Assembly (NCBI GenBank): GCA_041916675.1
Contig: JAYRZB010000005.1
Span: forward strand, 62,001-126,000
Direction: 5' to 3'
DNA length: 64,000 bases
Source: JAYRZB01 sp041916675
Lineage (GTDB): Bacteria; Pseudomonadota; Alphaproteobacteria; Rhizobiales; Devosiaceae
Part shown: positions 25,241-34,638 of the stretch, piece by piece
How positions within the stretch are numbered: the stretch's first letter is position 1
Layout of the letters: each line of letters starts with the position of its first letter
Position numbers and translations under genes: made by a program
The notes under the pieces: generated by a model
The model's input: the letters and a program-made list of their open reading frames with translations, nothing else
What the model was told of the DNA's origin: nothing
The model's database searches: none

Positions 25241-26824
25241 ATGCCCAAGGTTCTCGTTTCCGACAAGCTTTCCAAAACCGCCGTGCAGATTTTCAAGGAC
25301 CAGGGCGTCGAGGTCGATTACCTGCCCGATCTCGGCAAGGACAAGGACAAGCTCTTGGAGGTCATCGGACAGTATGATGGCCTGGCCATCCGCTCGGCCA
25401 CCAAGGTCACCGAAAAGATCATCGCCGCAGCGACTAACCTCAAGGTGATCGGCCGCGCCGGCATCGGTGTCGACAATGTCGATATTCCGGCAGCGACCAA
25501 GAAGGGCATCATTGTGATGAACACGCCCTTCGGCAATTCCATCACCACAGCCGAGCATGCCATTTCGCTGATGCTGTCGCTGGCCCGGCAGATCCCGGAG
25601 GCGGATGCCTCGACCCGTGCCAGCAAGTGGGAAAAGAACCGCTTCATGGGCGTGGAGGTGACCAACAAGACGCTCGGCATCATCGGGGCGGGCAATATCG
25701 GCTCGATCGTGGCCGACCGGGCGCAGGGGCTCAAAATGAAGGTTGTCGCCTATGACCCCTTCCTGACCCCGGAGCGGGCGCTCGACATGGGCGTGGAAAA
25801 GGTCGAACTCGACGAGCTTCTCTCCCGTGCCGATTTTATCACGCTGCATACCCCGCTGACCGAGCAGACCCGCAATGTGCTGTCGGCGGAGGCTCTGGCC
25901 AAGGTCAAGACCGGCGTGCGGATCATCAATTGCGCCCGTGGCGGGTTGATTGACGAGGCTGCGCTTTATGAGGCGCTCAAGGCGGGCAAGGTGGCTGGAG
26001 CCGCGCTCGATGTGTTCCTTGAAGAACCGGCGGTGAACAATCCGCTGTTCGAGTTGCCCAATGTGATCTGCACCCCGCATCTGGGTGCCTCGACCACTGA
26101 AGCGCAGGAGAACGTGGCGCTGCAGGTGGCCGAGCAGATCTCCGCCTATCTGATGACCGGCGAAATCACCAATGCGCTCAACTTCCCCTCGATCTCGGCT
26201 GAAGAAGCGCCCAAGCTGACCCCGTTCGTGCGGCTGGCCGAGGCCCTGGGCTCGTTTGCCGGGCAGTTGACCGAAACCTCGATCAAGGCCATCCGCATCG
26301 AATATGAAGGGGCGGTTGCCAACCTCAATACCCGCCCGATGACGGCAGCAGCGATCAATGGTGTGCTCAAGCCGCTCTTGCAGGACGTGAACATGGTTTC
26401 GGCGCCCCAGATCGCCAAGGATCGCGGGATCGGGGTTGAAGTGATCACCCGCGAGCAGCAGGGGGCCTATGAAAACTATATCCGCCTGACGCTGGTCACC
26501 GAAACCCAGGAGCGGGGCGTTGCCGGCACGGTGTTTGCCAATGGCAAGCCGCGCATCATCCAGGTCAAGGGCATCAACATGGAAGCCGAACTGACCCCCT
26601 CGATGCTCTATGTGACCAACGAGGACAAGCCGGGCCATATCGGGCGGCTGGGCACGCTTCTGGGCGAACTGGGCATCAACATCGCCAACTTCAACCTCGG
26701 GCGTGTCGATGTGGGGTCCGACGCGATTGCGCTGGTTTCCATCGATGGGTCGCTGACCGATGCGCAGCTGGCCCGGATCGCGGCGCTCCCCGGCGTCAAG
26801 CAGGCCAAGGCGCTCAAGTTCTAA
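25241..26824 (+). CDS. serA: D-3-phosphoglycerate dehydrogenase SerA
   Basis: First step of serine synthesis: oxidises 3-phosphoglycerate to 3-phosphohydroxypyruvate with NAD. The 527-residue length is that of the long form: a catalytic domain with GRAGIGVDNVDIPAA, nucleotide-binding LGIIGAGNIGSIVA near 147-160, CARGGLIDE and the active-site His in TPHLGASTTEAQ; then an intervening domain and a C-terminal ACT domain (from about 455, NEDKPGHIGRLGTLLG) that usually gives serine feedback control. It pairs with serC upstream; no serB is present here. Confidence 0.97.
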   Translation: MPKVLVSDKLSKTAVQIFKDQGVEVDYLPDLGKDKDKLLEVIGQYDGLAIRSATKVTEKIIAAATNLKVIGRAGIGVDNVDIPAATKKGIIVMNTPFGNSITTAEHAISLMLSLARQIPEADASTRASKWEKNRFMGVEVTNKTLGIIGAGNIGSIVADRAQGLKMKVVAYDPFLTPERALDMGVEKVELDELLSRADFITLHTPLTEQTRNVLSAEALAKVKTGVRIINCARGGLIDEAALYEALKAGKVAGAALDVFLEEPAVNNPLFELPNVICTPHLGASTTEAQENVALQVAEQISAYLMTGEITNALNFPSISAEEAPKLTPFVRLAEALGSFAGQLTETSIKAIRIEYEGAVANLNTRPMTAAAINGVLKPLLQDVNMVSAPQIAKDRGIGVEVITREQQGAYENYIRLTLVTETQERGVAGTVFANGKPRIIQVKGINMEAELTPSMLYVTNEDKPGHIGRLGTLLGELGINIANFNLGRVDVGSDAIALVSIDGSLTDAQLARIAALPGVKQAKALKF

Positions 26825-26850
26825 ACTCTGCTGAAAAGCTGGAAGTCGAA

Positions 26851-26876
26851 AGGCGGCTCAGGCCGCCTTTTGTTTT
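26851..26876 (+). terminator. Intrinsic terminator after serA
   Basis: AGGCGGC-TCAG-GCCGCCT forms a perfect 7-bp stem followed by TTTGTTTT. It overlaps the stop codon and last codons of the convergent EamA gene. Confidence 0.85.
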
Positions 26877-27781
26877 GCCCGAGCGGCGAACTCGGCCAGC
26901 ACAATGCCGATGACGACCAGCACGGCGGTGACCATGTGATAGGTCTCGAAGGGTTCGCCCAGGATGATCAGCGCCAGGATGGTGCCGAAGACCGGGATCA
27001 GGTTGATAAAGAGGCTGGCCCGGTTGGCCCCGATCAGTTCGACGCCGCGGGCGTAAAACAGTTGGGCCAGGATCGAGGGAAAGACGATCACATAGGCAAT
27101 GATCAGCCAGCCAAAGCCGGTGGTGCGGGCGATGCCATCGACAACCGCCATCGGCCCGCCTTCCATCACTGACTGGAACACGATGCCCGCGGCGATTGCA
27201 GACACGAACGTGACGGCGAGAAAGCTCATCCAGTGCACGGCGGGCCGGAAGCGCAGAGTGAGTGAGTAGGCAGCGTAGGCGAGGCAGGCGAGCACGACCA
27301 GCCCGTCGCCAAAATTGACAGTGAAGCTGGCGATGCGGCCGAAATCGCCATGCACGGCGGTGATGGCCACGCCAAGGAACGTCAGCGCCACCCCAATGAT
27401 CTGCAACGGCCGGGCGCGAACGCCGAAAATCATGAAATTGCCCAGCATGACGAGGGCGGGGATCAGGGCCTGCTCGATCGAGGCATTGACCCCGCTGGTA
27501 AAATAGACCGCCACATACATGAGCACATTGAAGGTGGAAAAGCCGAGGGCGCCATAAAGCGCCAGCATCGGCCAGGCCTTGCGGATGGCGGGCCAGTCGC
27601 GCTTGATCGGGCCGATGGCGAAGGGGAGAATCATCAATAGCCCGCCGGTCCAGCGCGTCACGATCAGGGTATAGGGGTCGACATGGCCGAGCGCGAGCTT
27701 GCCGGCCACCATATTGCCGCCCCAAAACAATGGCGTGAGCACCAGGATCAGGTAGGGGCGGGCGAAAATGGCGTTAAACAA
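26858..27781 (-). CDS. EamA/DMT-family transporter
   Basis: 307-residue integral membrane protein with ten hydrophobic helices expected from two EamA repeats. The first begins YLILVLTPLFWGGNMVAGKLAL, with the characteristic proline-tryptophan region; the second, near residue 160, holds VLACLAYAAYSLTLRF and ends with NLIPVFGTILALIILGE. DMT exporters move metabolites such as amino acids or nucleosides; the substrate is not predictable. It is convergent with serA and divergent from purA. Confidence 0.88.
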   Translation of the reverse strand: MFNAIFARPYLILVLTPLFWGGNMVAGKLALGHVDPYTLIVTRWTGGLLMILPFAIGPIKRDWPAIRKAWPMLALYGALGFSTFNVLMYVAVYFTSGVNASIEQALIPALVMLGNFMIFGVRARPLQIIGVALTFLGVAITAVHGDFGRIASFTVNFGDGLVVLACLAYAAYSLTLRFRPAVHWMSFLAVTFVSAIAAGIVFQSVMEGGPMAVVDGIARTTGFGWLIIAYVIVFPSILAQLFYARGVELIGANRASLFINLIPVFGTILALIILGEPFETYHMVTAVLVVIGIVLAEFAARAKQKAA

Positions 27782-27907
27782 GGGGACCTGCCTGACTGCG
27801 GCTCAGACTGCGGCTTTGTCATTGGGCCGCATGTGATGTATTGAGACAACGCACTTATCAGCAATCCGCCCGTTGGCAAACCGCGCAAGGCGCGACGAGG
27901 GCGCATC

Positions 27908-27976
27908 ATGACCAAAGCAGACGGTGAATTCGGCGGGCTGCCGGAGCATCGATCACGTCGAATGGGGACAAACTGA
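27908..27976 (+). other. Possible 22-codon upstream ORF before purA
   Basis: An ATG at 27908 opens a 22-codon frame whose TGA (27974-27976) abuts the purA ATG directly (TGAATG). Such an arrangement could couple translation to purA. There is no other evidence that it is translated, and short frames like this arise by chance. Confidence 0.2.
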
Positions 27977-29266
27977 ATGGCGAATGTGGTGGTCGTCGGC
28001 TCACAATGGGGCGACGAGGGCAAAGGCAAGATCGTTGACTGGCTGAGCGAACGCGCCGATGTGGTGGTGCGCTTCCATGGCGGGCACAATGCCGGCCATA
28101 CCCTGGTGATCGACGGTGTGAGCTACAAGCTGGCTTTGCTGCCGTCTGGCCTGGTGCAGGGCAAGTTTTCGGTGATCGGCAATGGCGTGGTCGTGGACCC
28201 GCACCACTTCGTCGAGGAAATGGCCAAGCTGCGGGGGCAGGGGGTCAAGATCACTCCCGAAATCCTGCGCATTGCCGACAACGCGCCGCTGATCCTGTCG
28301 TTGCACCGCGAACTCGATGCCATTCGCGAGGATTCTAACAGCGGGCTCAAGATCGGCACCACCAAGCGCGGCATCGGCCCGGCCTATGAAGACAAGGTTG
28401 GGCGCCGTGCCATCCGCCTGGTCGACCTCAGCGAACCCGATACGCTGATGCCCAAGATCGAGCGGCTGCTGAGCCACCACAATGTCCTGCGTCGCGGCAT
28501 GGGGCTGGTAGAGATCGACGCGGGGACCATTTATGCCGAGCTGACTTCGGTGGCCGCCGAAATCCTGCCGTTCATGGATCGGGTCTGGGAAGTGCTCGAT
28601 GACAAGCGCCGGTCTGGGGCGCGCATCCTGTTTGAAGGCGCGCAGGGCGCCCTGCTCGATAATGATCACGGTACCTATCCGTTCGTTACCTCGTCCAACA
28701 CCGTCTCTGGCCAGGCCGCTGCCGGTTCGGGCCTTGGGCCGACGGCCATTGGCTATGTGCTGGGCATCACCAAGGCCTATACGACACGGGTGGGCGAAGG
28801 CCCGTTCCCGTGCGAACTTAACGATGCGATCGGCAAGCACCTTTCAAGCGTCGGGCGCGAGGTCGGGGTCAATACCGGGCGGCCGCGCCGCTGCGGATGG
28901 TTTGATGCGGTGCTGGTGCGCCAGACGGTGAAAACCTCAGGCATCACCGGCATTGCGCTGACCAAGCTCGACGTGCTCGACGGGCTCAAAGAGATCAAGG
29001 TCTGTGTCGGCTACGAGCTTGACGGATCACAAATAGATCATTTGCCTGCCTCAATGGGGGCACAAGCCCGTGTTAGGCCGATCTATGAGACGCTGGAAGG
29101 CTGGTCGGAAACGACGGCCGGAGCGCGCAGCTGGGCCCAGCTGCCAGCGCAGGCGATCAAGTATGTACGCAGAATTGAAGAACTCATCGGAGCCCCGGTC
29201 GCCATGTTGTCCACTTCTCCGGAACGCCTGGATACCATACTTGTCCATGACCCATTCCAAGATTGA
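27977..29266 (+). CDS. purA: Adenylosuccinate synthetase PurA
   Basis: Joins IMP and aspartate using GTP to form adenylosuccinate, the committed step to AMP. The P-loop-like GSQWGDEGKGKIVD is at residues 8-21, followed by RFHGGHNAGHTLV. Other signatures are GIGPAYEDKVGRRAIR, FEGAQGALLDNDHGTYPFVTSSN and TRVGEGPFPCEL. At 429 residues it has the family length. The downstream membrane protein gene starts 47 bases later in the same direction. Confidence 0.98.
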   Translation: MANVVVVGSQWGDEGKGKIVDWLSERADVVVRFHGGHNAGHTLVIDGVSYKLALLPSGLVQGKFSVIGNGVVVDPHHFVEEMAKLRGQGVKITPEILRIADNAPLILSLHRELDAIREDSNSGLKIGTTKRGIGPAYEDKVGRRAIRLVDLSEPDTLMPKIERLLSHHNVLRRGMGLVEIDAGTIYAELTSVAAEILPFMDRVWEVLDDKRRSGARILFEGAQGALLDNDHGTYPFVTSSNTVSGQAAAGSGLGPTAIGYVLGITKAYTTRVGEGPFPCELNDAIGKHLSSVGREVGVNTGRPRRCGWFDAVLVRQTVKTSGITGIALTKLDVLDGLKEIKVCVGYELDGSQIDHLPASMGAQARVRPIYETLEGWSETTAGARSWAQLPAQAIKYVRRIEELIGAPVAMLSTSPERLDTILVHDPFQD

Positions 29267-29313
29267 GTTTTTTTGCTAAAACACTTCGGCAAATTATGAG
29301 CGTTACGTAGGCA

Positions 29314-31365
29314 ATGGCGGATTACAAAGAGCTGTTACGCAGGGCGATAGCCGCCTTGCCTGAAAACAACGGCGCCGCACGACGTGCGGTCTATGAGAAG
29401 GCGCGCTCGGCCCTTGTGGGGCAGTTGCGCGCCATCAATCCGCCTTTGCCGGCCCGCGACATCACCCAGCATCGCCTGCAACTGGAAGACTGCATCCGCC
29501 AGGTTGAACAGGAAGCCAGCGAAGCGGTGATCGCCGGCCTCAGCCAGCAATACGAAGAAGCCCGTCCGACCCCGCCACCGCCGCCTGCGCCCAAACCGGC
29601 CCCCAAGCCGGTGGAAACCAAGGCCGCTGCGCCCCTGACCTTTGACCGCAAGGACAAGGCCGAGGGCGGTTCGATCGAGGAACTGATTGCGGCCTCGGAA
29701 GCCGAAGAAGAGGTGGTTCCCGCCAAGCCTGCCCGCCCGGCCGAAACCAAGCCGATGCTGCGTGCGGTCGAGAGCGTCCCCGAGCCTGCCGCAGACGAGG
29801 GCGCCCCGGCGCCCGAGAGCAAGCCGGTGCCATCGATTGTTGCTCGCGCCGAGGCGGCCAAGAATGGCACGCTGGCCTTTGGCATTCCGACCGGCAAGCC
29901 TTACGAAAAACAGATGAAGGGCCCGACGCTCGAGCCGCGCCGCGAAAGTCGCCAGACGGCCAGCGCTGCCCAGGCGGCGCCGCGCATGGACCCGGTGGTG
30001 ATGCCCAAGCTCAGCGTGCGCCCGCAGGTTTCTGGCCCCCTGGCCATGGCCGGGCAGCCCGGTGTTGCCACGGCGATGTCGAGTGTTCGCGAAGTCGAGG
30101 TCGAGGATGTTCAGTCCGGTGATCCGCAAACCGCGATCGACCGCGCCATTGCAACGCTCGATCGCGAAGCCCGCGGCGAGGCGACGCCGGTTGTGGCCGA
30201 GCCGACCAGCACGATCCAGCCCTTCGAAGATGAGCGTTCGCGCCAGCCGATGTTCTCGATGCCGGGCAAGCGCAAGAAAACCGAAACCGCATTCCGCGAA
30301 GTGCCGTCGGCCCTCGATGGCCCGGCGTTCGCCCGCCCCAAGGCGGTGCGCGAACGCAGTGCCGGAGGCGGCAATGCGCTGACCATTTTCCTGATCGTTT
30401 TTGTGGTGCTGCTGCTCGGTGCGGGTGGCGCTGGCTTCTGGGCCTGGCGCGAGGGCTATATCAACTTGGAGGCTATGTTCGCTTCCAAGGCCCCGGCGCC
30501 GGAAGAAACCCAGACGGCGACGACACCGGCCGGCGTGCCCGCTGAAACCACCAGCCCGGTGGCGCCAGTGACCGAACCGGCCGTGCAGGCCGCCGAACAG
30601 CTGGCTGTGCCAGACAATGCGGTGACCCCGGCAACAGACGCCGCCGTGCCCGGCAATGACCGGCTGGTGCCTGAAGAGCAATTGACCGAGGACCCGGCAA
30701 CGGCTGCGGTTGAGCCGCTTGCCCTGCAGCCGACCGGCGAAGAGAACAAGACCGAGGAACGCCTGACGGCGGCCACGGGAGCCGATGCGGCGGCAACGCC
30801 CAGCGTTGACCCGGCCCAGATTGCAGGCAGCCAATCGCTGCTGCTTGAAGCCTCGACTGATGGCACGACCGGCGCAGTGCCGTTCTCGGGCACGGTTGAA
30901 TGGTCACGCGGCACCGACGAAGTGGGCCAGCCGACCCTGATCGGCAAGGCCAATATCCCGGCGCGCAACCTGTCGGTGGATGTGCTGATCCGCAAGAATT
31001 CCGACCCCAGCCTGCCCGCCAGCCATCTGATGGAAATCAACTTCAACGTCACCGAGACCTTCGTGGGTGGCTCGATCACGCAGTTGCCGGGCGTGCTGCT
31101 CAAGAACGAAGAACTGGTGCAGGGCCAGCCGCTGGTCGGGGCTTCGGCCCGGGTGGTGGGCAACTCGTTCCTGTTTGCGCTCAGCGCCTCGCCGGGCGAT
31201 GCAGCGGCCAACCAGGAACTTTTGACCAGCCGCAAGTGGATCGATTTTGCCCTGATCTATGGCACCGGCAAGCGCGCCATCATCACGCTGGAAAAAGACG
31301 AGAAGGCCGACGCCATGTTCACTGAGGTGTTCGCGGCCTGGGGCGGCGGTTCAGGCAACGGCTAA
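29314..31365 (+). CDS. Unrecognised single-span membrane protein with charged linker
   Basis: 683 residues, function unknown. Residues 1-85 form a helical, soluble N-terminal domain (ADYKELLRRAIAALPENNGAARRAVYEKAR). About 85-350 is a low-complexity Pro/Ala/Glu/Lys linker. One membrane helix lies near 356-376 (LTIFLIVFVVLLLGAGG). After another Ala/Thr/Pro-rich stretch, about 510-683 form a compact beta-rich domain (TVEWSRGTDEVGQPTLIGKA, ITQLPGVLLKNEELVQGQPL). The topology suggests a cytoplasmic head, one span and a periplasmic domain. It follows purA; I believe relatives follow purA in other Hyphomicrobiales, but did not check. The last 15 bases overlap the convergent thiQ. Confidence 0.75.
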   Translation: MADYKELLRRAIAALPENNGAARRAVYEKARSALVGQLRAINPPLPARDITQHRLQLEDCIRQVEQEASEAVIAGLSQQYEEARPTPPPPPAPKPAPKPVETKAAAPLTFDRKDKAEGGSIEELIAASEAEEEVVPAKPARPAETKPMLRAVESVPEPAADEGAPAPESKPVPSIVARAEAAKNGTLAFGIPTGKPYEKQMKGPTLEPRRESRQTASAAQAAPRMDPVVMPKLSVRPQVSGPLAMAGQPGVATAMSSVREVEVEDVQSGDPQTAIDRAIATLDREARGEATPVVAEPTSTIQPFEDERSRQPMFSMPGKRKKTETAFREVPSALDGPAFARPKAVRERSAGGGNALTIFLIVFVVLLLGAGGAGFWAWREGYINLEAMFASKAPAPEETQTATTPAGVPAETTSPVAPVTEPAVQAAEQLAVPDNAVTPATDAAVPGNDRLVPEEQLTEDPATAAVEPLALQPTGEENKTEERLTAATGADAAATPSVDPAQIAGSQSLLLEASTDGTTGAVPFSGTVEWSRGTDEVGQPTLIGKANIPARNLSVDVLIRKNSDPSLPASHLMEINFNVTETFVGGSITQLPGVLLKNEELVQGQPLVGASARVVGNSFLFALSASPGDAAANQELLTSRKWIDFALIYGTGKRAIITLEKDEKADAMFTEVFAAWGGGSGNG

Positions 31366-31989
31366 GCAGCCGTTGCTGATCTTGTAGGCGCGGGCCGCGA
31401 CGGCCGCGATATCATCCTGATGATGGCTGACGAGCACGGTGATCCAGCCGTGCGAGGCCGTGAGTGATTTGACCAGCGCACGGGTTGTGGCCCGGGTCTC
31501 GTCATCAAGGGCCGAAAACGGTTCATCGAGCAGCAGCACCGGCCGGGCCCTTAGCAGGGTACGGGCCAGGGCAACGCGCTGCTTCTGCCCACCTGACAGC
31601 GTTGATGCCTTCTGTGCCTCGATGCCGGGCAGGCCAACTTCGGCCAGTGCTTCGGCCACTCTTGCTGCAACCACCTGTCGCGGCGTGTTTTCGGGCAGGC
31701 CGAGCGCAACGTTGCGCCCGGCGCTGAGGTGTTCGAACAGGCTTTCGGACTGGAACAGGAGCGAGACCGGCCTTTGCTCGGGCGGCAGCGGCACGAGATC
31801 GGTGCCATCCAGACGGATCGTGCCCCCGGACGGGGTGACGAAACCGGCGATCAGGTCGAGCAGGGTCGATTTACCCGAACCGCTGGCGCCGCTGACGGCG
31901 GTGATCTCGCCGGGCCGGGCGACGAGATCAAAGCTATAGGCCGACGATTGGCCGGGATGGGCGAAGGTAACGGCATCAAGCACGAGCAT
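31351..31989 (-). CDS. thiQ: Thiamine ABC transporter ATP-binding protein ThiQ
   Basis: ATPase of the thiamine/TPP importer, 212 residues. Walker A is SGASGSGKST near residue 37, the signature LSGGQKQRVALAR near 130 and Walker B VLLLDEPFSALD near 152. It was started at the ATG of MLVLDAVTFAHPG, which matches the family, with the frame extending further upstream inside thiP. It overlaps thiP by 14 bases, completing thiBPQ. Confidence 0.93.
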   Translation of the reverse strand: MLVLDAVTFAHPGQSSAYSFDLVARPGEITAVSGASGSGKSTLLDLIAGFVTPSGGTIRLDGTDLVPLPPEQRPVSLLFQSESLFEHLSAGRNVALGLPENTPRQVVAARVAEALAEVGLPGIEAQKASTLSGGQKQRVALARTLLRARPVLLLDEPFSALDDETRATTRALVKSLTASHGWITVLVSHHQDDIAAVAARAYKISNGCLAVA

Positions 31990-33556
31990 CGGCGAGCCTT
32001 TTGAAAAGCGGCGGCAGGAGGGCGAAGGCGAGGACGGTGAGGATGAGCATGATGGCGGCGATAGAGCCGGCATCGTTGGTGCGGTAGGACGAAAGCGAGC
32101 GCTGCATCAGGAGCGGCAGGGTGGTGAAATCCTGGGTGCCGAAGAGTGAGATGACGCCGAGGTCGCCGAGCGAAAAGCAGAAGGACAGGGCCAGCACCAC
32201 CCCGATATCGCGCCCGATCAGCGGCCATTCGACCAGGAGGAACTGGGCGCGACCAGAAAGGCCGAGGGCGCGGATCAGTCGCCCCTGGCCCCTGGCGATG
32301 GCATCGAGCGGGGGGCTAAGCGTTGCCATAGCAAAGGGCAGGGCCAGAAGGCTGTTGCCGAGGATGACGACCGCAGGGGCGACCGCTTCGGGGCTGGCAC
32401 CAAGGCGGCGGGCCAGAAGGAAGAAGCCGAGCGCCAGCACGACCGCCGGAATAGCCAGATAGACATAGGCGGGCAGGCCGATGCCGAGGCGCAGGCCCGC
32501 GGCGGCGGACGCGGCGCGGCTGGTGGTAAGGCCAAGCGCCAGAGCGAGGGTGAGCATGGCCGAGGCTGAGCCGATCACGAGGCTGGTGCCAAGGGCCTGC
32601 CAGAGCGCGGGCCGGGCGAGCAGGGGGGCAAGGCCCGGGCCGATGCCATCGACAAGGACGGCGAGCAGCGGCATGGCAAAGCCGGTGACGGCTGTCAGGA
32701 GGATGATGGCCTGAACCAGCCGCGGACCCGGACGGTCGCGCCAGGTCTGGTGTCCGGCAGGCCCGAGGCTCGATGGAATGGGCGCGGCGGCGGAGGCGGC
32801 AAGAATGATCAGCGAGCAGATTGCCATCTGCAGCATGGCCAGTTGCACAGCGCCGGGCAGGTTGAAATCGAGCCGGACGGCAGTGTAGATCGCCACTTCC
32901 AGCGTCTGGTTGGCCGGGCCGCCGCCGAGCAGCAGCACGATGGGGAAGCTGGTAAAGGCAAGCAGGAAGATGATCGAGGCCAGCCCCGGCATGGTGCCGC
33001 GCAGGGCGGGCCAGTCGATCAGCGCAAAGCGCCGCCAGGCCGAGAGGCCAAGGCTCTGCCCGGTCCTGAGACGGGCCAGCGGGATGGCATCGAGCCGGGC
33101 CAGCAGGATGCGCGCGGCAAAGGCGGCATCGAGGATGATGTGGGCGGCCAGAATCCCGCCAAGCCCGAAGATCGGCACTTCAAGCCCGGTAAGGCTGGTG
33201 ACCCAGCCGCTGCGGCCCCAGACGGCGATGAGCCCGAAAGCCACGACCATGCCGGGGGTGACGATGGCCGACGCAAAGAGCGCCACCACCAGCGGCTTGC
33301 CGGGGAAATCGAGCCGATTGAGCGCCCAGGCCAGGGCAGTGCCGATGGTGAGGGACAGGATTGTGGTCAGCCCTGCCTGCAGCAAAGTCATGCGCACAAG
33401 GTGCGGCACATCGGGGGTGGAGGCGGAGCCCGACGGACCGGCGGTTTCGGCCGACAGAATCGACCAGAGCACCAGCGCCACGAGAGCGGCGATGGCAAGG
33501 GCGAGGCCCGCCCCGGCGACAAGCCGGGCCGGGCGGTGGGGCAGGACCGATGCCAT
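31976..33556 (-). CDS. thiP: Thiamine ABC transporter permease ThiP
   Basis: Fused double permease of 526 residues with two homologous halves of about six helices each. Each half carries an EAA-like loop: LARLRTGQSLGLSAWRRFALIDWP in the first and ARGQGRLIRALGLSGRAQFLLVEWP in the second. The start ATG (33554-33556) overlaps the thiB stop as TGATG, so the longer in-frame extension is unlikely. It forms the membrane channel for ThiB-delivered thiamine. Confidence 0.92.
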   Translation of the reverse strand: MASVLPHRPARLVAGAGLALAIAALVALVLWSILSAETAGPSGSASTPDVPHLVRMTLLQAGLTTILSLTIGTALAWALNRLDFPGKPLVVALFASAIVTPGMVVAFGLIAVWGRSGWVTSLTGLEVPIFGLGGILAAHIILDAAFAARILLARLDAIPLARLRTGQSLGLSAWRRFALIDWPALRGTMPGLASIIFLLAFTSFPIVLLLGGGPANQTLEVAIYTAVRLDFNLPGAVQLAMLQMAICSLIILAASAAAPIPSSLGPAGHQTWRDRPGPRLVQAIILLTAVTGFAMPLLAVLVDGIGPGLAPLLARPALWQALGTSLVIGSASAMLTLALALGLTTSRAASAAAGLRLGIGLPAYVYLAIPAVVLALGFFLLARRLGASPEAVAPAVVILGNSLLALPFAMATLSPPLDAIARGQGRLIRALGLSGRAQFLLVEWPLIGRDIGVVLALSFCFSLGDLGVISLFGTQDFTTLPLLMQRSLSSYRTNDAGSIAAIMLILTVLAFALLPPLFKRLADARA

Positions 33557-34557
33557 CACTGGATCGCAGCCAGCGCCTCGTCGATCCATTGGCCCGACTG
33601 GCTGGTGATCTCGGCCTCATCGATGGCGAGCACCCTGGCGGGCCGGGGCTGCGCCGAGAAGGCCGGTGGCAGATCGGGCATGTCGATGACCGGATACATC
33701 CAGTTGGTGGTGGGGATAATGGCCTGCGCCCGCTTCGAGATCAGGAAGTTCAGAAACTTTCTCGCCAGTTCCGGCTTGGCGGATGATTTCAGGATTCCGG
33801 CCACTTCGACTTGCGGCAGGTGGCCCTCGCTGAATTCGGCAAAGGCGAAATTGGGATTGCCATCGGCAATGGCGTGATAGGCCGGGGAGGTGGTGTAGGA
33901 AAGCACCATATCCACTTCGCCATCGAGGAACAGCGCATAGGATTCGGACCATTCGCGGGTCATGGTCAGGATGTGCGGCTTCAGGCCCTGCCAGATGGCG
34001 GGCGCCTCATCGCCATAGGCAGCCTTGATCCAGAGCAGGTGCCCCAGGCCGGGGGTGGCCGAGCGCGGGTCCTGGATGGCGATCTTGAAATCATCGGGCA
34101 GGGCGATGAGATCCTTGAAGGATTTGGGCGGTGTCGTCAGTTTCGCGGTGTTGTAGACATAGGCGAAATAGCCCCAGTCGAAGGGCACGAAAGTGGTATC
34201 GGTCCATGGCGTGGGCAGGGCGAGGGCCGATGTGTCGACCCCATGCTCGATGAAGAGACCGGTTGCACGCGCTTCCCCGGCAATGGCGCTGTCGAGGCCA
34301 AGCACGATATCGATGCCGAGGTTAAGCGGGTCGAGCTGCACCTTGCGCAGGGCGCCGATGGAGGAATCGGCGGCGATGAATTTGATGTCGCAGCCGCAAT
34401 CCTTGACGAATTCGGCAGTGAGGCCGGGGCCGGGGCCCCAGTCGGCGGCAAAGCCATCGTAGGTGAGAATGCCAAGGACTGGCGGTTCATCGGCATGGAC
34501 AGGCGCGAACGCCAACCCTGCGAGGACCGCAAGCGCGAAGCGGGTGAGGTTGACCAT
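33556..34557 (-). CDS. thiB: Thiamine substrate-binding protein ThiB
   Basis: Periplasmic binding protein of 333 residues with a Sec signal (MVNLTRFALAVLAGLAFAPVHA). Family features are VLGILTYDGFAADWGPGPGL, the FVPFDWGYFAYVYN segment and LSYTTSPAYHAI. It delivers thiamine and its phosphates to ThiPQ. The Shine-Dalgarno GAAGGG lies 9 bases before the ATG and is part of a predicted hairpin (34565-34599), consistent with control by the TPP riboswitch further upstream. Confidence 0.94.
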   Translation of the reverse strand: MVNLTRFALAVLAGLAFAPVHADEPPVLGILTYDGFAADWGPGPGLTAEFVKDCGCDIKFIAADSSIGALRKVQLDPLNLGIDIVLGLDSAIAGEARATGLFIEHGVDTSALALPTPWTDTTFVPFDWGYFAYVYNTAKLTTPPKSFKDLIALPDDFKIAIQDPRSATPGLGHLLWIKAAYGDEAPAIWQGLKPHILTMTREWSESYALFLDGEVDMVLSYTTSPAYHAIADGNPNFAFAEFSEGHLPQVEVAGILKSSAKPELARKFLNFLISKRAQAIIPTTNWMYPVIDMPDLPPAFSAQPRPARVLAIDEAEITSQSGQWIDEALAAIQ

Positions 34558-34564
34558 GGGTCAA

Positions 34565-34599
34565 ATCCCTTCAAGCGTTGCGGTCATGGGAGAAGGGAT
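34565..34599 (-). promoter_or_regulatory. Shine-Dalgarno-sequestering hairpin of the thiB leader
   Basis: On the minus strand ATCCCTTC pairs with GAAGGGAT across 19 bases; the right arm contains the thiB ribosome-binding site. Together with the upstream TPP aptamer, this is a plausible expression platform that blocks translation when TPP is bound. Confidence 0.55.
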
Positions 34600-34638
34600 G
34601 TGTCAATGGTGCCGGGCGCGATGCGCCCTTGCCATCTC

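Noticed and set aside
24890..26638. 582-codon minus-strand frame opposite serC and serA
   Set aside because: Spans two real genes on the other strand and has no recognisable domain; a shadow frame.
26814..27725. 303-codon minus-strand frame overlapping the EamA gene in another frame
   Set aside because: Composition is His/Arg-rich without hydrophobic helices; the parallel frame encodes a clear transporter.
29335..30834. 499-codon minus-strand frame opposite the purA-linked membrane protein
   Set aside because: Arg/Gly-rich shadow of a low-complexity coding region.
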